Below, in pieces: positions 39,937-49,299 of a stretch of DNA of 64,000 bases; position 1 is the stretch's first letter, and each line of letters begins with the position of its first letter. A program made the translations under genes and the position numbers. Source of the DNA: Haladaptatus caseinilyticus (GTDB lineage: Archaea; Halobacteriota; Halobacteria; Halobacteriales; Haladaptataceae); contig NZ_CP111040.1 in NCBI RefSeq assembly GCF_026248685.1, positions 496,001 through 560,000 of the forward strand, written 5' to 3'. The notes beneath the pieces are model-generated. The model was not told the origin of the DNA. It ran no database searches and saw only the letters and a list, made by a program, of their open reading frames with translations.

Positions 39937-42036
39937 TCATCCAAACGACGCCAAGCTAGACTCGGTATACTGCCCTAACTCCTGCTCGATATCCGATTCG
40001 CGCCACCCAAGCGGTGACAATACACTCGCTGCTGCCCGAACCAACAACTCTTGATAAAACCCGACATCATACTCGTCCACCTCTTCATTTGCCAACATTA
40101 CCCGCTCCCGCAATTTCTTCGCATCATCAACCACCACATACGACACACTCTGACCAGGCGCACGCGCCAACCCCAAATCAGACGCCCGCTCCAGCGCTGC
40201 TACACTCCGCGTTGATTGCGTATAATCCTCCTTCTTCTTCGAAACGCGATTCGTGATCACCAACTCATTCGGATCAACCGCTCCACGCTCAAGGCGATCG
40301 ACCCACGACCGCAGTTCCTCACAAACCATTTCCGGATCACGATATTCATCCACTGCCTGAATCAACGCTTTCTGCGCATCGTCGATGTACGACGGCGTAC
40401 TCCTTTGACGACACTCAATGCCCCGATATTTGTACTCGTCTTCAGCAGCGACTTTCCCGAAGTACTTCGTCAACGCACCGGCATCCGAATCACGTAACGG
40501 CACAAACGATATCCAGTCGTAGTGGGCTTCATGCTCAAGCCGAATCTCTACCTCCTCGGAAATCTCCGAGACAAGCTCCGAAAGTGACGTCTGTTCCTCG
40601 CCTTCAATCGGCGTCACCCACACGCTATCGACGATACCATGCACAATCCGCCATCCATGCTCCTCGAGTACCGCTTTTGTCTCTAACAGGATCTCCCGAG
40701 CAAACGCGTTAATCGCTTCGTGGCACTCGATCCGCCCGAACTTCGCATTTGAAAAGCCCTGATAGCCGAAACAAGACACCAGAATCCACTTGATCGCACT
40801 GGATTGGCCTTCCAATTCATCACGACGCTCTTCGTCCTCAGTCTCTCGAATCTCAGCTTTGATTGCATCCCTGTCTTCAATCAGCGGCTCAAGCACATCC
40901 GGAAGATAGCCCCGCTCGTTACAAATTGAATACCCGATGCCCGGCACGTCCCCTCGACCAGCATGGCACTCACACCGAATCTTTTCCGGACTCACGTTCC
41001 GCGTGACGATGATATTCGGATACAACGACGAGAAATCGAGTTCATGAACGTTCTCGTGCATGCCGACATCCGGTGCAAAGGTGAACCCACCACGGTCGGC
41101 GTCGTGCAGCTGGCGCATCGTTTTGAACTTCTCGTGACGCCACGATCGCCAGGGCACGAGCACATCTCGCCTACATGCTTCCTGAATTTGAATTCCGGTC
41201 AAGATGTTCCCAATCGACGACCACGCCAACTCCTGCAGTGGTTTTCCCGACTGTTCGACGAGATATAGACAGCCATCGAGGTTGGTCTGATTCCACATGA
41301 ACGTGTTCGAGCCGTCGATGATAACTCGTCCAGGAAGATTGTACCGTGCTGGTGAGTGCCCGACCTGTCCGTAGCTTTCGTAGGTCGATTCACCTGCCAA
41401 CTGCTGCCATCCGGGCCGTCGTCCAAGCTGGAATTCCATGTCGAGTCGATCAGCCTGCTGGAAGAGAACCGGAATGAGATCGCTGGTATTCAAGAAAAGA
41501 ACGTCCGGGTCAACCGACTCAACACGAGTCGAAAGCGTCGTTAGCACGTCCTCCCCACTCCCAGTCACCGTCTCATCGTCAATTGTGAGTTCAGTAACCC
41601 GCTCACTCGCGAGTTCTGTCTCCGAAACAGCAATCTGCATCTCCGAGAGTTCGTGGGTCGGCAGTGGGTCAATTTCCTCTTCGAGACAGTAGCGGAACTC
41701 CCGCGAGAAGTCGACGTTGTAGCAGCGATACTCACCGGGCGAGCCCCACTTACTTACCATTCGTGCCACCGAATTCACCGCCTTGAGGTCGACTACAGCC
41801 ACTTGGAGTACTTGCTCGGGGTCGTGCCGGAAGCTCACGCGTTCTTCGACGATAGCAACCCGAGCAACAGCGGGATGATCACGGAGTGCAGCACGTGCCA
41901 TGGAAAACTCACCATCGTTATGCACAGAGACGTAGATCGTCGGCGTATACGAGTCATCGACCTCGCAGGTCACCCCCGTCTCGGTTAGCGACCATTTGAG
42001 CACGTCGTCGTTGACGTAATCGATTTTGTACACCAT
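39937..42036 (-). CDS. divergent family-B DNA polymerase (PolB2-like)
   Basis: 699 residues. Motif A is intact (DFSSLYPNIIVTRN, catalytic Asp). Motif B keeps its Lys but reads KWILVSCFGYQGF, with Val where Asn is usual. Motif C reads GIVDSVWV: the first Asp of the canonical YGDTDS is Ile and the second Asp remains. No exonuclease DxE or (N)x2-3(F/Y)D motif is evident in the N-terminal half, so proofreading is probably absent. Haloarchaeal megaplasmids often carry such divergent PolB2 genes. The role may be translesion, structural or regulatory. A small gene 5 bases upstream on the same strand (42041) forms an operon with it. A piece of this gene is duplicated at 33142. Confidence 0.85.
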   Translation of the reverse strand: MVYKIDYVNDDVLKWSLTETGVTCEVDDSYTPTIYVSVHNDGEFSMARAALRDHPAVARVAIVEERVSFRHDPEQVLQVAVVDLKAVNSVARMVSKWGSPGEYRCYNVDFSREFRYCLEEEIDPLPTHELSEMQIAVSETELASERVTELTIDDETVTGSGEDVLTTLSTRVESVDPDVLFLNTSDLIPVLFQQADRLDMEFQLGRRPGWQQLAGESTYESYGQVGHSPARYNLPGRVIIDGSNTFMWNQTNLDGCLYLVEQSGKPLQELAWSSIGNILTGIQIQEACRRDVLVPWRSWRHEKFKTMRQLHDADRGGFTFAPDVGMHENVHELDFSSLYPNIIVTRNVSPEKIRCECHAGRGDVPGIGYSICNERGYLPDVLEPLIEDRDAIKAEIRETEDEERRDELEGQSSAIKWILVSCFGYQGFSNAKFGRIECHEAINAFAREILLETKAVLEEHGWRIVHGIVDSVWVTPIEGEEQTSLSELVSEISEEVEIRLEHEAHYDWISFVPLRDSDAGALTKYFGKVAAEDEYKYRGIECRQRSTPSYIDDAQKALIQAVDEYRDPEMVCEELRSWVDRLERGAVDPNELVITNRVSKKKEDYTQSTRSVAALERASDLGLARAPGQSVSYVVVDDAKKLRERVMLANEEVDEYDVGFYQELLVRAAASVLSPLGWRESDIEQELGQYTESSLASFG

Positions 42037-42040
42037 CGCC

Positions 42041-42289
42041 TCATCCCTGATCGTTCAAATCGTCCTCTAAGTGATCGAGTCGATCCACCAAGTCGTCGAT
42101 TTGGGTCTGTTGTTCGATCAAGATCGAGATGAGGGTCGGCGTCTCGACAAACAGAGGTTTGTGGACCGTGCTGGGGTCGGTATGCAGCTGTGCGTACTCC
42201 AAGAGTCGATCGAGGACTACTCGATCAGTTGGTCGAAGTGACCGGCGATACTCGTCCCATCCTGCCTTGATGTGGTTGGTGTAGCTCAT
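42041..42289 (-). CDS. small helical partner of the PolB2-like gene
   Basis: 82 residues from ATG 42289 (MSYTNHIKAGWDEYRRSLRP). The start is supported by the change from unlikely to well-formed sequence. It is mostly helical and ends in a coiled-coil-like stretch (LISILIEQQTQIDDLVDRLD, then HLEDDLNDQG). It lies 5 bases upstream of the polymerase gene and so is co-transcribed. It may be an oligomerisation or loading partner; I do not recognise its family. Confidence 0.7.
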   Translation of the reverse strand: MSYTNHIKAGWDEYRRSLRPTDRVVLDRLLEYAQLHTDPSTVHKPLFVETPTLISILIEQQTQIDDLVDRLDHLEDDLNDQG

Positions 42290-43092
42290 TACAAGTAGAC
42301 ATAACCACCGACATACCCTTAGGCAAGCCAGGGTCGCTTCCGAATGTTCCAATACCAGAAAGTTCGATAGTAATCGGTGTGGGTGTCGGTCGTGCTGGTC
42401 ACCATATTGGAGAAAGAAAACACTCTGCTCACTCGCTATTGTCTGCCGGTCGAATACAGCAATAAGAACCCACTGGAAACTCGAGATATCCCTGGAATTT
42501 GGCGGGGTGAATTTCATATTCTGTTCGTAAAATATCGATGCGGGCGTAATGTTGTCGAATGTATTGGTGGATGAGCTGGTGGTGAATATCACGCTACTTC
42601 AGGATCGTACGAAAGATGATTGCAGATGGTTCGGTACCTCCTCAATTGACGGAATGTACCCTAATCTGCTATCGTCAGTCACGATCCGAGAGACCAGCTA
42701 ATAGCCACGAAATTCGACCTATTCCGTTCGTTTCCGATTCAGGTTTCCGAAACTCCAGTTCTCAATACGGGTTCACTGACCAACAGATGTGCTCACGTAT
42801 CGAAAGAGACAGCGGGGGAAAGGGAGAACTAGCCCTCACAACCACGCACCACCACACAATTGGGTGATGGCGCCAGACGGTGTCGTGGTGCTGGCCTGTG
42901 TGAGAGCGTATCTCCACCAATGGGCCAAGAGATAAAATAAGTTTGTCAGACATAGATTGATTTTATTATATAAATTGTTCAAATAACTAGACAGCAACCA
43001 CCACACACGATTTCTAGTGTCGCTTTCTTTCAATCCAGTGAATTCTGGGGTAAGCGGGCGTTACTCAAGGTTCTGGAGAGCTAGTAGAAAGT
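42290..43092. other. divergent intergenic region, no recognised gene
   Basis: 803 bases between the polymerase operon and a HalOD1 gene. It contains an AT-rich block at 42930-42985. Open frames are weak. No IS end, repeat array or RNA gene identified. Confidence 0.35.
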
Positions 43093-43485
43093 ATGAACAG
43101 CAAATCAATGAGAACCAAAACGACCAGCTGGTTCGGCACCACCACAGAGCACTCTGGACTGAGTCAACCCCAATATACACTGGTCGCCTTCGAGACGATC
43201 GACCTCGAATCATCGACGTCGGAGCTTGTTACTAGTGTCGTCGACACACTCATTGACGTGATCGAGCCAGCAGACGGTCAGACCACGCTCTCGCTGTACG
43301 AATATGTGAATCCAGATGCACTCGAAGATATCATCGCAGCAAGCGCATCAAAAAAGAGTGATGTCGAAGTTCGATTCACGGTTGAGGACTATCTCGTTAC
43401 TATCCGAAGTAACCATACCGTTCTTATCTACGAACCGCTCAGAGCACAACGCGATACTGGTGAAAACTCATTCCCGGCTAGTTGA
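43093..43485 (+). CDS. HalOD1 output-domain protein
   Basis: 130 residues. The HalOD1 domain occupies ~40-115: SELVTSVVDTLIDVIEP, TTLSLYEYVNPDALEDIIAA and VEVRFTVEDYLVTIRSNHTV. The first ~35 residues are polar and unlikely to be structured. A stand-alone signalling output module, one of three HalOD1 genes in the window. It is monocistronic. Confidence 0.85.
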   Translation: MNSKSMRTKTTSWFGTTTEHSGLSQPQYTLVAFETIDLESSTSELVTSVVDTLIDVIEPADGQTTLSLYEYVNPDALEDIIAASASKKSDVEVRFTVEDYLVTIRSNHTVLIYEPLRAQRDTGENSFPAS

Positions 43486-44107
43486 TCGAGGGAAGCGATA
43501 CAAGCTACTCGATTACCCTTACCCGCGTTCACAGATGAAATCGACCTAGCCATTCAGAGCCGTAATCAATGAGTCGGCGTTTTACCCTCAACTTCGTAGA
43601 GCTGGCTCCTTATTGTACAGCCGTTCGATAATATCTTCCGCAGCAGGCCGCTCGAGATCTTTTTCTCAGCCAGAACAGCATAGCTTACTCGTAAGTAGAT
43701 CTACCACTTAGTAGAGTTGTTCTCGCAAGCGCCTCAAGCGCTTCTTGTATAAGTAGTGTTCAACACGTGTCTCAAACACCCTCTGCTGAGTTCCAGTATT
43801 TGCTTCGTTGTCTTGTAACCCGATCAAGAGGCCCGATCCGTAGTCAGAGCCATTCACTGTATGGCTCCGATATTTTCTGAGACTCTCTTTCGAGAATCGT
43901 ATCCCCCCAGATTTCAGCGGAAAACCCTCCTGTACTGGCGGTACGGGTTTTGTGCTTCGCAGAGGGTGTCGACCTGGTCATTTCCACTTCCCATTACTAA
44001 ACTAAGCGGAAGTAGATCCCAAAAGAACCGATCTATCGAAAACACGCGATAGACGCCAATACGCGCAGAAATTAGAAAGTATGAATTATATAATGCTATA
44101 TCAAATT
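43486..44107. other. gene-free stretch bordering an IS remnant
   Basis: About 620 bases between the HalOD1 gene and the first IS4-type remnant. I recognise no genes. It may have been disrupted by insertions. Confidence 0.35.
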
Positions 44108-44508
44108 CTGATTTTCGGAAGTTGAGACTACAGTAGGTATAGAGGGTCCAGAATGTACGATTTGAGGTAATCCCCCTTTGCCAGCGTCTCAAACTGAACC
44201 ACAGAAGCCGACTCCAATCAATCATCTAACCATTTGGCGAATTAACGACGATTTAAACCAGAGCTGCCGCTGCTCATCCAGCGTTCATTACCTTGAAACA
44301 GGGTTTCTAGCCAATTCCAGTCCGTTTCAGTAGTGTGAGCACTGTGTTTGCCGTCACAATCGGTGATTGTTCGTACTCACCGGTCACGTCGATCTGCACC
44401 AATAGATCAACAGCACGCTAAATCGAATACAGCAAACAGGCAAACACGAGGTAGAAGAATCGCAGCACGAAGTTTTTCGACGTTGTCGCAGTCATGAACC
44501 GTTTGATT
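44108..44508 (-). mobile_element. IS4-type element remnant 1 (3' end)
   Basis: Minus strand. Outer sequence at 44108-44165 matches the terminus of the copy at 45836. Coding sequence reads LRFFYLVFACLLYSI, then an in-frame TAG, then RAVDLLVQIDVTGEYEQSPI. Only the C-terminal part of the transposase is present. The TAG replaces a Trp codon present in the copy at 46036, and the remnant at 50525 has the same TAG. Confidence 0.8.
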
Positions 44509-44575
44509 GATCTATATCATATTAACGGGGAGAGCACTACTATCCATTATATCACAGATATGGTGTTAATCTGAA

Positions 44576-45010
44576 TCACTCATCACTTGGTAAATCGAGA
44601 GTCATCGTCTCCACCTCCCACTCACCATCAGGGAGACGTGCTTCCACTTCGAGTTCAACAAGCATCCCATCGTCAATTAGGTCCGCGACGCCGACCATCG
44701 TACTTGCGGGGAAATGAGGAAGCGAAAAGAATTCATGACGTACCTCATGGATTCGTGCTCTTGTTTCTGCGGTAAGAACCGACTCCCGAATGTAAAAACG
44801 GGTGACGGTCACGTCGTCCATCGACCCATCCAAATGATCCACAAGAAGTACCTTTAGGAACTCGAGTAGTGTGCGAACCTGCTTGGGCGCAGTATCGTCC
44901 TCAGGCCAAGCGAGGCCCGAGAATTCGACATGACGGTGGTCATCGTGATGGGTGATAACCGCAAGTGATGACGCGGTGGTCTCGGCCGATCCGTGTTCGA
45001 GATCGCTCAA
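44576..45010 (-). CDS. RidA (YjgF/UK114)-family protein
   Basis: 144 residues from TTG 45010. The RidA fold is supported by VEFSGLAWPEDDTAPKQVRT, ARIHEVRHEFFSLPHFPAST and MVGVADLIDDGMLVELEVEA; the family signature S(T)-V-(V)-A-L and the conserved Glu are recognisable. RidA enzymes hydrolyse reactive enamines/imines. A possible better start ATG lies ~25 bases upstream but in another frame: six As at 45031-45036 would need to be seven to read ATGAAAAAAACC in frame. This is either a real frameshift or a sequencing error. The gene lies between two IS4 remnants. Confidence 0.75.
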   Translation of the reverse strand: MSDLEHGSAETTASSLAVITHHDDHRHVEFSGLAWPEDDTAPKQVRTLLEFLKVLLVDHLDGSMDDVTVTRFYIRESVLTAETRARIHEVRHEFFSLPHFPASTMVGVADLIDDGMLVELEVEARLPDGEWEVETMTLDLPSDE

Positions 45011-45484
45011 CTCAGGCGCGAGGATGGTTTTTTCATATCGATTTCACGCGGTGACGATAGAAAAAGATACCCCACAGACATTAGCAGGGAAGACTCTCAC
45101 GCTTCCATCTCACAGAGCAGAACAGCCTCCATGCTGAGTGGATCCATTATATGCTGCACAACGCTGTGAATTCTCCCTTGGGCGTACAAGGTACTCTGAC
45201 AATACATAGCCCCAGTTACCGAGTAGCTGATTCAGTAGCAAGCACCTCGAACGAAACCTCGGAGTCGCCCTGCCCGTTTGCATTGAGACCAGCCATCTCA
45301 ACTTCTGGCGCCAAGTGGAAGATGAGACTATACCGGCAAGAGCATTGTAGATTACTCCAGACAGCCAGTCATGTTTCTGTATGCACGGGAATCAATCGGA
45401 TATGATTCTTGTTTTTACTGGAGGCCAAATGTAAACTCGTCACCCATACATAATATTCATTTATCGCATGGTCTTATTGTGAAT
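45011..45484. other. spacer with possible gene fragment
   Basis: 474 bases. On the minus strand at ~45230-45310 a frame reads AGLNANGQGDSEVSFEVLAT, which looks protein-like but has no recognised family or start. Nothing else is visible. Confidence 0.3.
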
Positions 45485-45697
45485 ATGAATAATTCGGCAG
45501 AGAAGCGTGTAGATCAGACGATCACGATAGGAGCTGCTGTCCTATTGGCTGTGATGGGTCTCCCTGCAGTACTTTATTTTACTCTCTCACACTTTATTGG
45601 GGCATTCACCGCGAATATCGTCGCGTTAGCAACTTCGTTACTGGCCGCCCTAGCGGTAATATATGCATTCAGAAGAACAGGCACTTTCTCGGGATAA
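45485..45697 (+). CDS. small membrane protein with two helices
   Basis: 70 residues from ATG 45485 (MNNSAEKRVDQTITIGAAVL). Two transmembrane segments (IGAAVLLAVMGLPAVLYFT and IVALATSLLAALAVIYAF) with a basic C-terminus. No family recognised. It is preceded by an AT-rich stretch (ATAATATTCATTTATCGC, near 45450-45467) suitable as a promoter. Confidence 0.55.
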   Translation: MNNSAEKRVDQTITIGAAVLLAVMGLPAVLYFTLSHFIGAFTANIVALATSLLAALAVIYAFRRTGTFSG

Positions 45698-45835
45698 AAT
45701 CTGTCTCGTTTCGACCACTAATGAGCTGGCTGTCGATTCTAGAGTACTTCTCAACTCCGCCAGCAAATATTATTGAAATTGATAAGCGATAATAGCTCCT
45801 TCTCTATGCATTGAGCGCACTAGTCTCATCTTCTG

Positions 45836-46644
45836 CTGATTTTGGAAGTTGCGACTATACGGGCTATAGCACCGCCAGAATGCACGATTTTAGCCGAACC
45901 AACGACTCAACCCGCTTCAAACTCCGGTCGAGACACCGGTTCTAGTTAGTATCCCAACTAGAATTGCATATTTAAAGAAATCAGGCCAGCGCTGCCGCTC
46001 ATCACCCCAATTATCTCTGGCTCAATACAGAGTGATTACCCGATTCCAGTCTCCTTCTTCAACAGCGTGAGCGTATTGTCCGCAGTCACAATCGGGGAGT
46101 GCTCGTACTCACCAATCAACTCAACTAGAACGAGTAGATCAATTGCCCGCCAGATCGAGTAGAGAAGACAGGCGAATGCAAAGTAAAAGAAGCGGAGTCC
46201 AAAATCCTTCGACGTAGTGGCGGCCATGAACCGCTTGATACTCCGATAGCCACTTTCGATCTCCCAGTGATACCCGTACTCGCTGAGATATCTCTCGCCA
46301 CCGTTCGACATGAACACCGAGTACTGGCGATGATCAGTGTACTCGGTATCCTCTTTCCGGCGATAGATTAGTGTCGTACTGTGCCACTCGTCGCTGCCGA
46401 GATGGGGATTTCGGTCGGTTACATACCGGTTTTGATCCCACTGGAGGAGCCGTTTCGCTTGTGCTTTCTCGCTGGTCTGCATCCGCTTTGGGACGACGTA
46501 AGTGAGCCCACGCTGGCTGATCATCTCCAGCACATGCTGGCTGTCGAACTCACGATCCGCTCTCAGGGTTCTCGCGGTGCTCTCGTCGTCCCAGCACTCA
46601 AGCATCGGTTCCAAAGTGACGGTGAGCGGTTCTTGGGTGGTCAT
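45836..46644 (-). mobile_element. IS4-type element, left part truncated
   Basis: Outer sequence from 45836 matches the terminus of remnant 1, with many differences (CTGATTTT.GGAAGTTG, CCAGAATG.ACGATTT). The element is cut at 46644, where the N-terminal half of its transposase is missing. No second terminus was found. Unlike the other copies it keeps a long open transposase frame. Confidence 0.75.
46036..46644 (-). pseudogene. IS4-family transposase, C-terminal 202 residues
   Basis: The frame reads RADREFDSQHVLEMISQRGL, YVVPKRMQTSEKAQAKRLL, then DHRQYSVFMSNGGERYLSEY and HWEIESGYRSIKRFMAATTS with FFYFAFACLLYSIWRAIDLL. These include the DDE-type D and the YREK-like E (Y-x2-R-x-E-x-x-Y region) of IS4/DDE transposases. 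The N-terminal ~150 residues with the first Asp are missing, so it is inactive. It is the longest of four related remnants. Confidence 0.82.
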
Positions 46645-46718
46645 AACATCCGTCTCCGAGAACTGTTCGCTCTTTGCCTAAACAGTGCCAGCGTTCCCAT
46701 GCTATCACCGGCTACGGA

Positions 46719-47438
46719 TTATGAATCATCCAACGGTGTAACCAGTATCTGTGAGGCGAGTTTTTGTGGGAGACTCGTCTGTTCACCGACTTCTCCGATA
46801 GTGACGACCACCATTCCAATTGGCGTGATTTCATCGAGGTAAAGGCATTCAGTCGGTTCCAGCCCAATCGAAACAAGATATTCCAGCACCTCGTCATTCT
46901 GTGTCAGGATCCGTGTCACCACTACACTCGCCGATTCTTTGACCTCGACCAGCGAGGTAACGTCTTCTGACTGGGGGAGGTCAAGATTGCTGTCAGGTAT
47001 CGGATCGCCGTGCGGGTCGATCTCCGGCATATCGAGTTTCTGTTCGATTGCTCGACAAAACCGGGGACTGAGGTGATGTTCCAAGATATCGGCTTCGGTG
47101 TCGACCTCACTGATCGTGTACTCGAACAACTCCGAGAGCATCGTCTCCGCGAGGCGGTGTCTGCGGATCACTTGTAGTGCGAGTTCTTCACCCTCGGTCG
47201 TAAGACGAATGGGGCGATACCGTTCTCGGTCGATCAGCCCCCGATTCGAGAGCGTACTGAGCATACTCGTCACTGATGCTTGAGTGACGTCAAGCCGCTC
47301 AGCAATCTCCGAGTTGGAGACTCGGCCGTCGGCTTCCTTTTCAAGCCGGTAGATACGACGGAGATAATCCTCCATCTTTGGCGTGGCTGGTGGTGACAAC
47401 TCGGGCGTGTCCGGGGGGTCAGAATCGGCGGAACTCAT
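46719..47438 (-). CDS. DtxR-family metal-dependent regulator
   Basis: 239 residues. N-terminal winged HTH (MEDYLRRIYRLEKEADGRVS, NSEIAERLDVTQASVTSMLS), a dimerisation/metal-binding domain (GEELALQVIRRHRLAETMLS, HHLSPRFCRAIEQKLDMPEI with metal-ligand Glu/His/Cys) and a C-terminal FeoA/SH3-like domain. It uses Mn2+ or Fe2+ as corepressor. It lies 66 bases beyond the end of the ABC importer operon on the same strand and so probably regulates it. The short N-terminal extension (SSADSDPPDTPELSPP) is disordered-like. Confidence 0.93.
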   Translation of the reverse strand: MSSADSDPPDTPELSPPATPKMEDYLRRIYRLEKEADGRVSNSEIAERLDVTQASVTSMLSTLSNRGLIDRERYRPIRLTTEGEELALQVIRRHRLAETMLSELFEYTISEVDTEADILEHHLSPRFCRAIEQKLDMPEIDPHGDPIPDSNLDLPQSEDVTSLVEVKESASVVVTRILTQNDEVLEYLVSIGLEPTECLYLDEITPIGMVVVTIGEVGEQTSLPQKLASQILVTPLDDS

Positions 47439-47503
47439 TTAGTCTATTTATCATCGGATGGTCAATCTTCGCACTATTTCACTTTCTGGTCGGGGAGCAG
47501 TCG

Positions 47504-48514
47504 TCAGTCCCCACTCGATTCGGTTTCGCCGATGTCGATGCTCCCCATCTCAGGGGTTGCGTCCTCGCCGAAGGCAGTCTGGAGTTTTCCAAGTACGACG
47601 GCGATAACGTAAATCGCAACTGCGACGAGGACGATAACGCCCCCAGCAGTCGCCTCGCCGTAGTACGACGCTCCAATTCCGAGAATGACGGCCAGTTCGG
47701 CAAGCACGACCGACACGAGTAGGGACTCGTTGAAACTCCGAGCGACCTGACTCGCTCCCGCAACGGGGACGACGAGCATAGCGGCGACGAGGATGACGCC
47801 CATGATCTGCATCGCGCCGACCACGACCATCGCTGTCAGCATCACCATGATTCGATTGTACCAGCTCACCGAGAGGCCCGAGACCGCCGCGGCAGTTTCG
47901 TCGAAGGTGACATACAGTAACTGATTGCGTGTAAGTCCGACCACACCGATGATGATCATGAACAGCGTCAGCAATATCGCCGCGCTCTCGTTCGAGACCG
48001 TCGACAGGTTACCGAAGAGGAACTGATTCACGCCGACAGCAAGTCCGCCCGCGTTGATGCTAATCAGCGTCGTCCCCAACGCGAAGCCCGATGAGAGCAC
48101 GATGGCCATCGAGACGTCGTTGTAGGCGTCGGTCGCCTCCGAAATGAGCTCGATGAACAGGGCCGCGATCATCGCAACGATGACTGCCGTCAGATATGGG
48201 GAGACCCCGAGGTCGATGACGGCGTTGAGGAACAATCCCACGGCGACGCCAGCGAATCCAGTGTGCGCGAGTGCGTCACCAATTAGCGCCAGCTGACGGT
48301 GAACGAGGAAGGTTCCGATCAGGGGAGCCATCACACCGATACAGAGCCCCACCAGAATCGCCCGGTGCATGAAGCCATACTGGAGCAGTTCTAACCCGGT
48401 CACACCAGCGATCCAAGATATGAATCCCGACCAGAGCTCCAAGAACCAGTACAGTGGCCCAAAAACGGGATCCAACGGTCCCGCTTGAAGCGGAGTAATG
48501 GGTAGGTGGGTCAT
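47504..48514 (-). CDS. metal ABC transporter permease (ZnuB/MntB type)
   Basis: 336 residues with eight to nine transmembrane helices of the ABC-3 family: GLCIGVMAPLIGTFLVHRQLAL, LIGDALAHTGFAGVAVGLFL, LSSGFALGTTLISINAGGLA and MQIMGVILVAAMLVVPVAGA. It forms the membrane channel for Mn2+/Zn2+/Fe2+ import. Its start overlaps the ATPase stop by 4 bases, so the three-gene transporter is translationally coupled. The C-terminal tail is acidic. Paired with the DtxR gene at 46719. Confidence 0.92.
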   Translation of the reverse strand: MTHLPITPLQAGPLDPVFGPLYWFLELWSGFISWIAGVTGLELLQYGFMHRAILVGLCIGVMAPLIGTFLVHRQLALIGDALAHTGFAGVAVGLFLNAVIDLGVSPYLTAVIVAMIAALFIELISEATDAYNDVSMAIVLSSGFALGTTLISINAGGLAVGVNQFLFGNLSTVSNESAAILLTLFMIIIGVVGLTRNQLLYVTFDETAAAVSGLSVSWYNRIMVMLTAMVVVGAMQIMGVILVAAMLVVPVAGASQVARSFNESLLVSVVLAELAVILGIGASYYGEATAGGVIVLVAVAIYVIAVVLGKLQTAFGEDATPEMGSIDIGETESSGD

Positions 48515-49299
48515 CGAGAACCACCCAACAGGTTCGCCGTGGTGCCAAAGGCGCGAGCCAAGGCGTCACTCTCGACGAACTCACTGGCTGGTCCGTCGAA
48601 ATATATCTCACGGTTGAGACAGATGACGCGTTCGGCGTGTTCGGTGACCGCGCCCAGGTCGTGTTCGATGAGCAGGATCGTGATACCGTTGCTATTCAGC
48701 GAATCCAAGAGGTCGTAGAACGCTTCGACCGATTCCATGTCAACGCCGACGGTCGGTTCGTCAAGCACGAGCAGGTCGGCCTCGCTGGCGAGCGCTCGTG
48801 CGATAAACGCTCGCTGGCGCTGGCCGCCAGACAACTGTGTAACACGACGATTGGCAAACGCCGTCATGCCGACCGTGTCGAGCGCCCGGTCTACGATGTT
48901 CCAGTCCTCGCTGGAGAGGCGTCCGAAGCCAACATGCGGGAATCGTCCCATCTTCACGACTTCCCGGACGGTGATCGGCATCTCCTTCGAAGCGCTGGCA
49001 TGCTGGGCAACGTAACCGATGCGAGAGCCATCGTCAAACTGGTGTGAAAGGTCGCCAAACAGCCTTGCGATTCCATTGTCCGGTCGGAGCAACCCTAACA
49101 TCAACTTCATCAGCGTCGATTTCCCCGATCCGTTCGGACCTATGACCGCAGCGTACTCACCGTGGTCGATCCGAAGTGAGATGTCCTCAACGACCGGGGT
49201 AGACGTGTATCCAAAGTCAAGATTGGATAGCCTGATGACCGGTTCGACACTGCTCGCCGTCCTCGAATCCGTGGAAGTTGTAATATTCAGTGTACTCAT
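48511..49299 (-). CDS. metal ABC transporter ATP-binding protein
   Basis: 262 residues from ATG 49299 (MSTLNITTSTDSRTASSVEP). A longer upstream frame covers the substrate-binding gene and is not used. Walker A GPNGSGKSTLMKLML, Q-loop AQHASASKEM, signature LSGGQRQRAFIARALA and Walker B LLVLDEPTVGVD are intact, with the H-loop in LLIEHDLGAV. It energises metal uptake with the permease at 47504 and the binding protein at 49296. Start and stop each overlap the neighbours by 4 bases. Confidence 0.94.
   Translation of the reverse strand: MSTLNITTSTDSRTASSVEPVIRLSNLDFGYTSTPVVEDISLRIDHGEYAAVIGPNGSGKSTLMKLMLGLLRPDNGIARLFGDLSHQFDDGSRIGYVAQHASASKEMPITVREVVKMGRFPHVGFGRLSSEDWNIVDRALDTVGMTAFANRRVTQLSGGQRQRAFIARALASEADLLVLDEPTVGVDMESVEAFYDLLDSLNSNGITILLIEHDLGAVTEHAERVICLNREIYFDGPASEFVESDALARAFGTTANLLGGSR

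Noticed and set aside
43861-44225. Small frames around 44 kb
   Set aside because: They lie in or next to IS remnant 1 and show no motif of their own.
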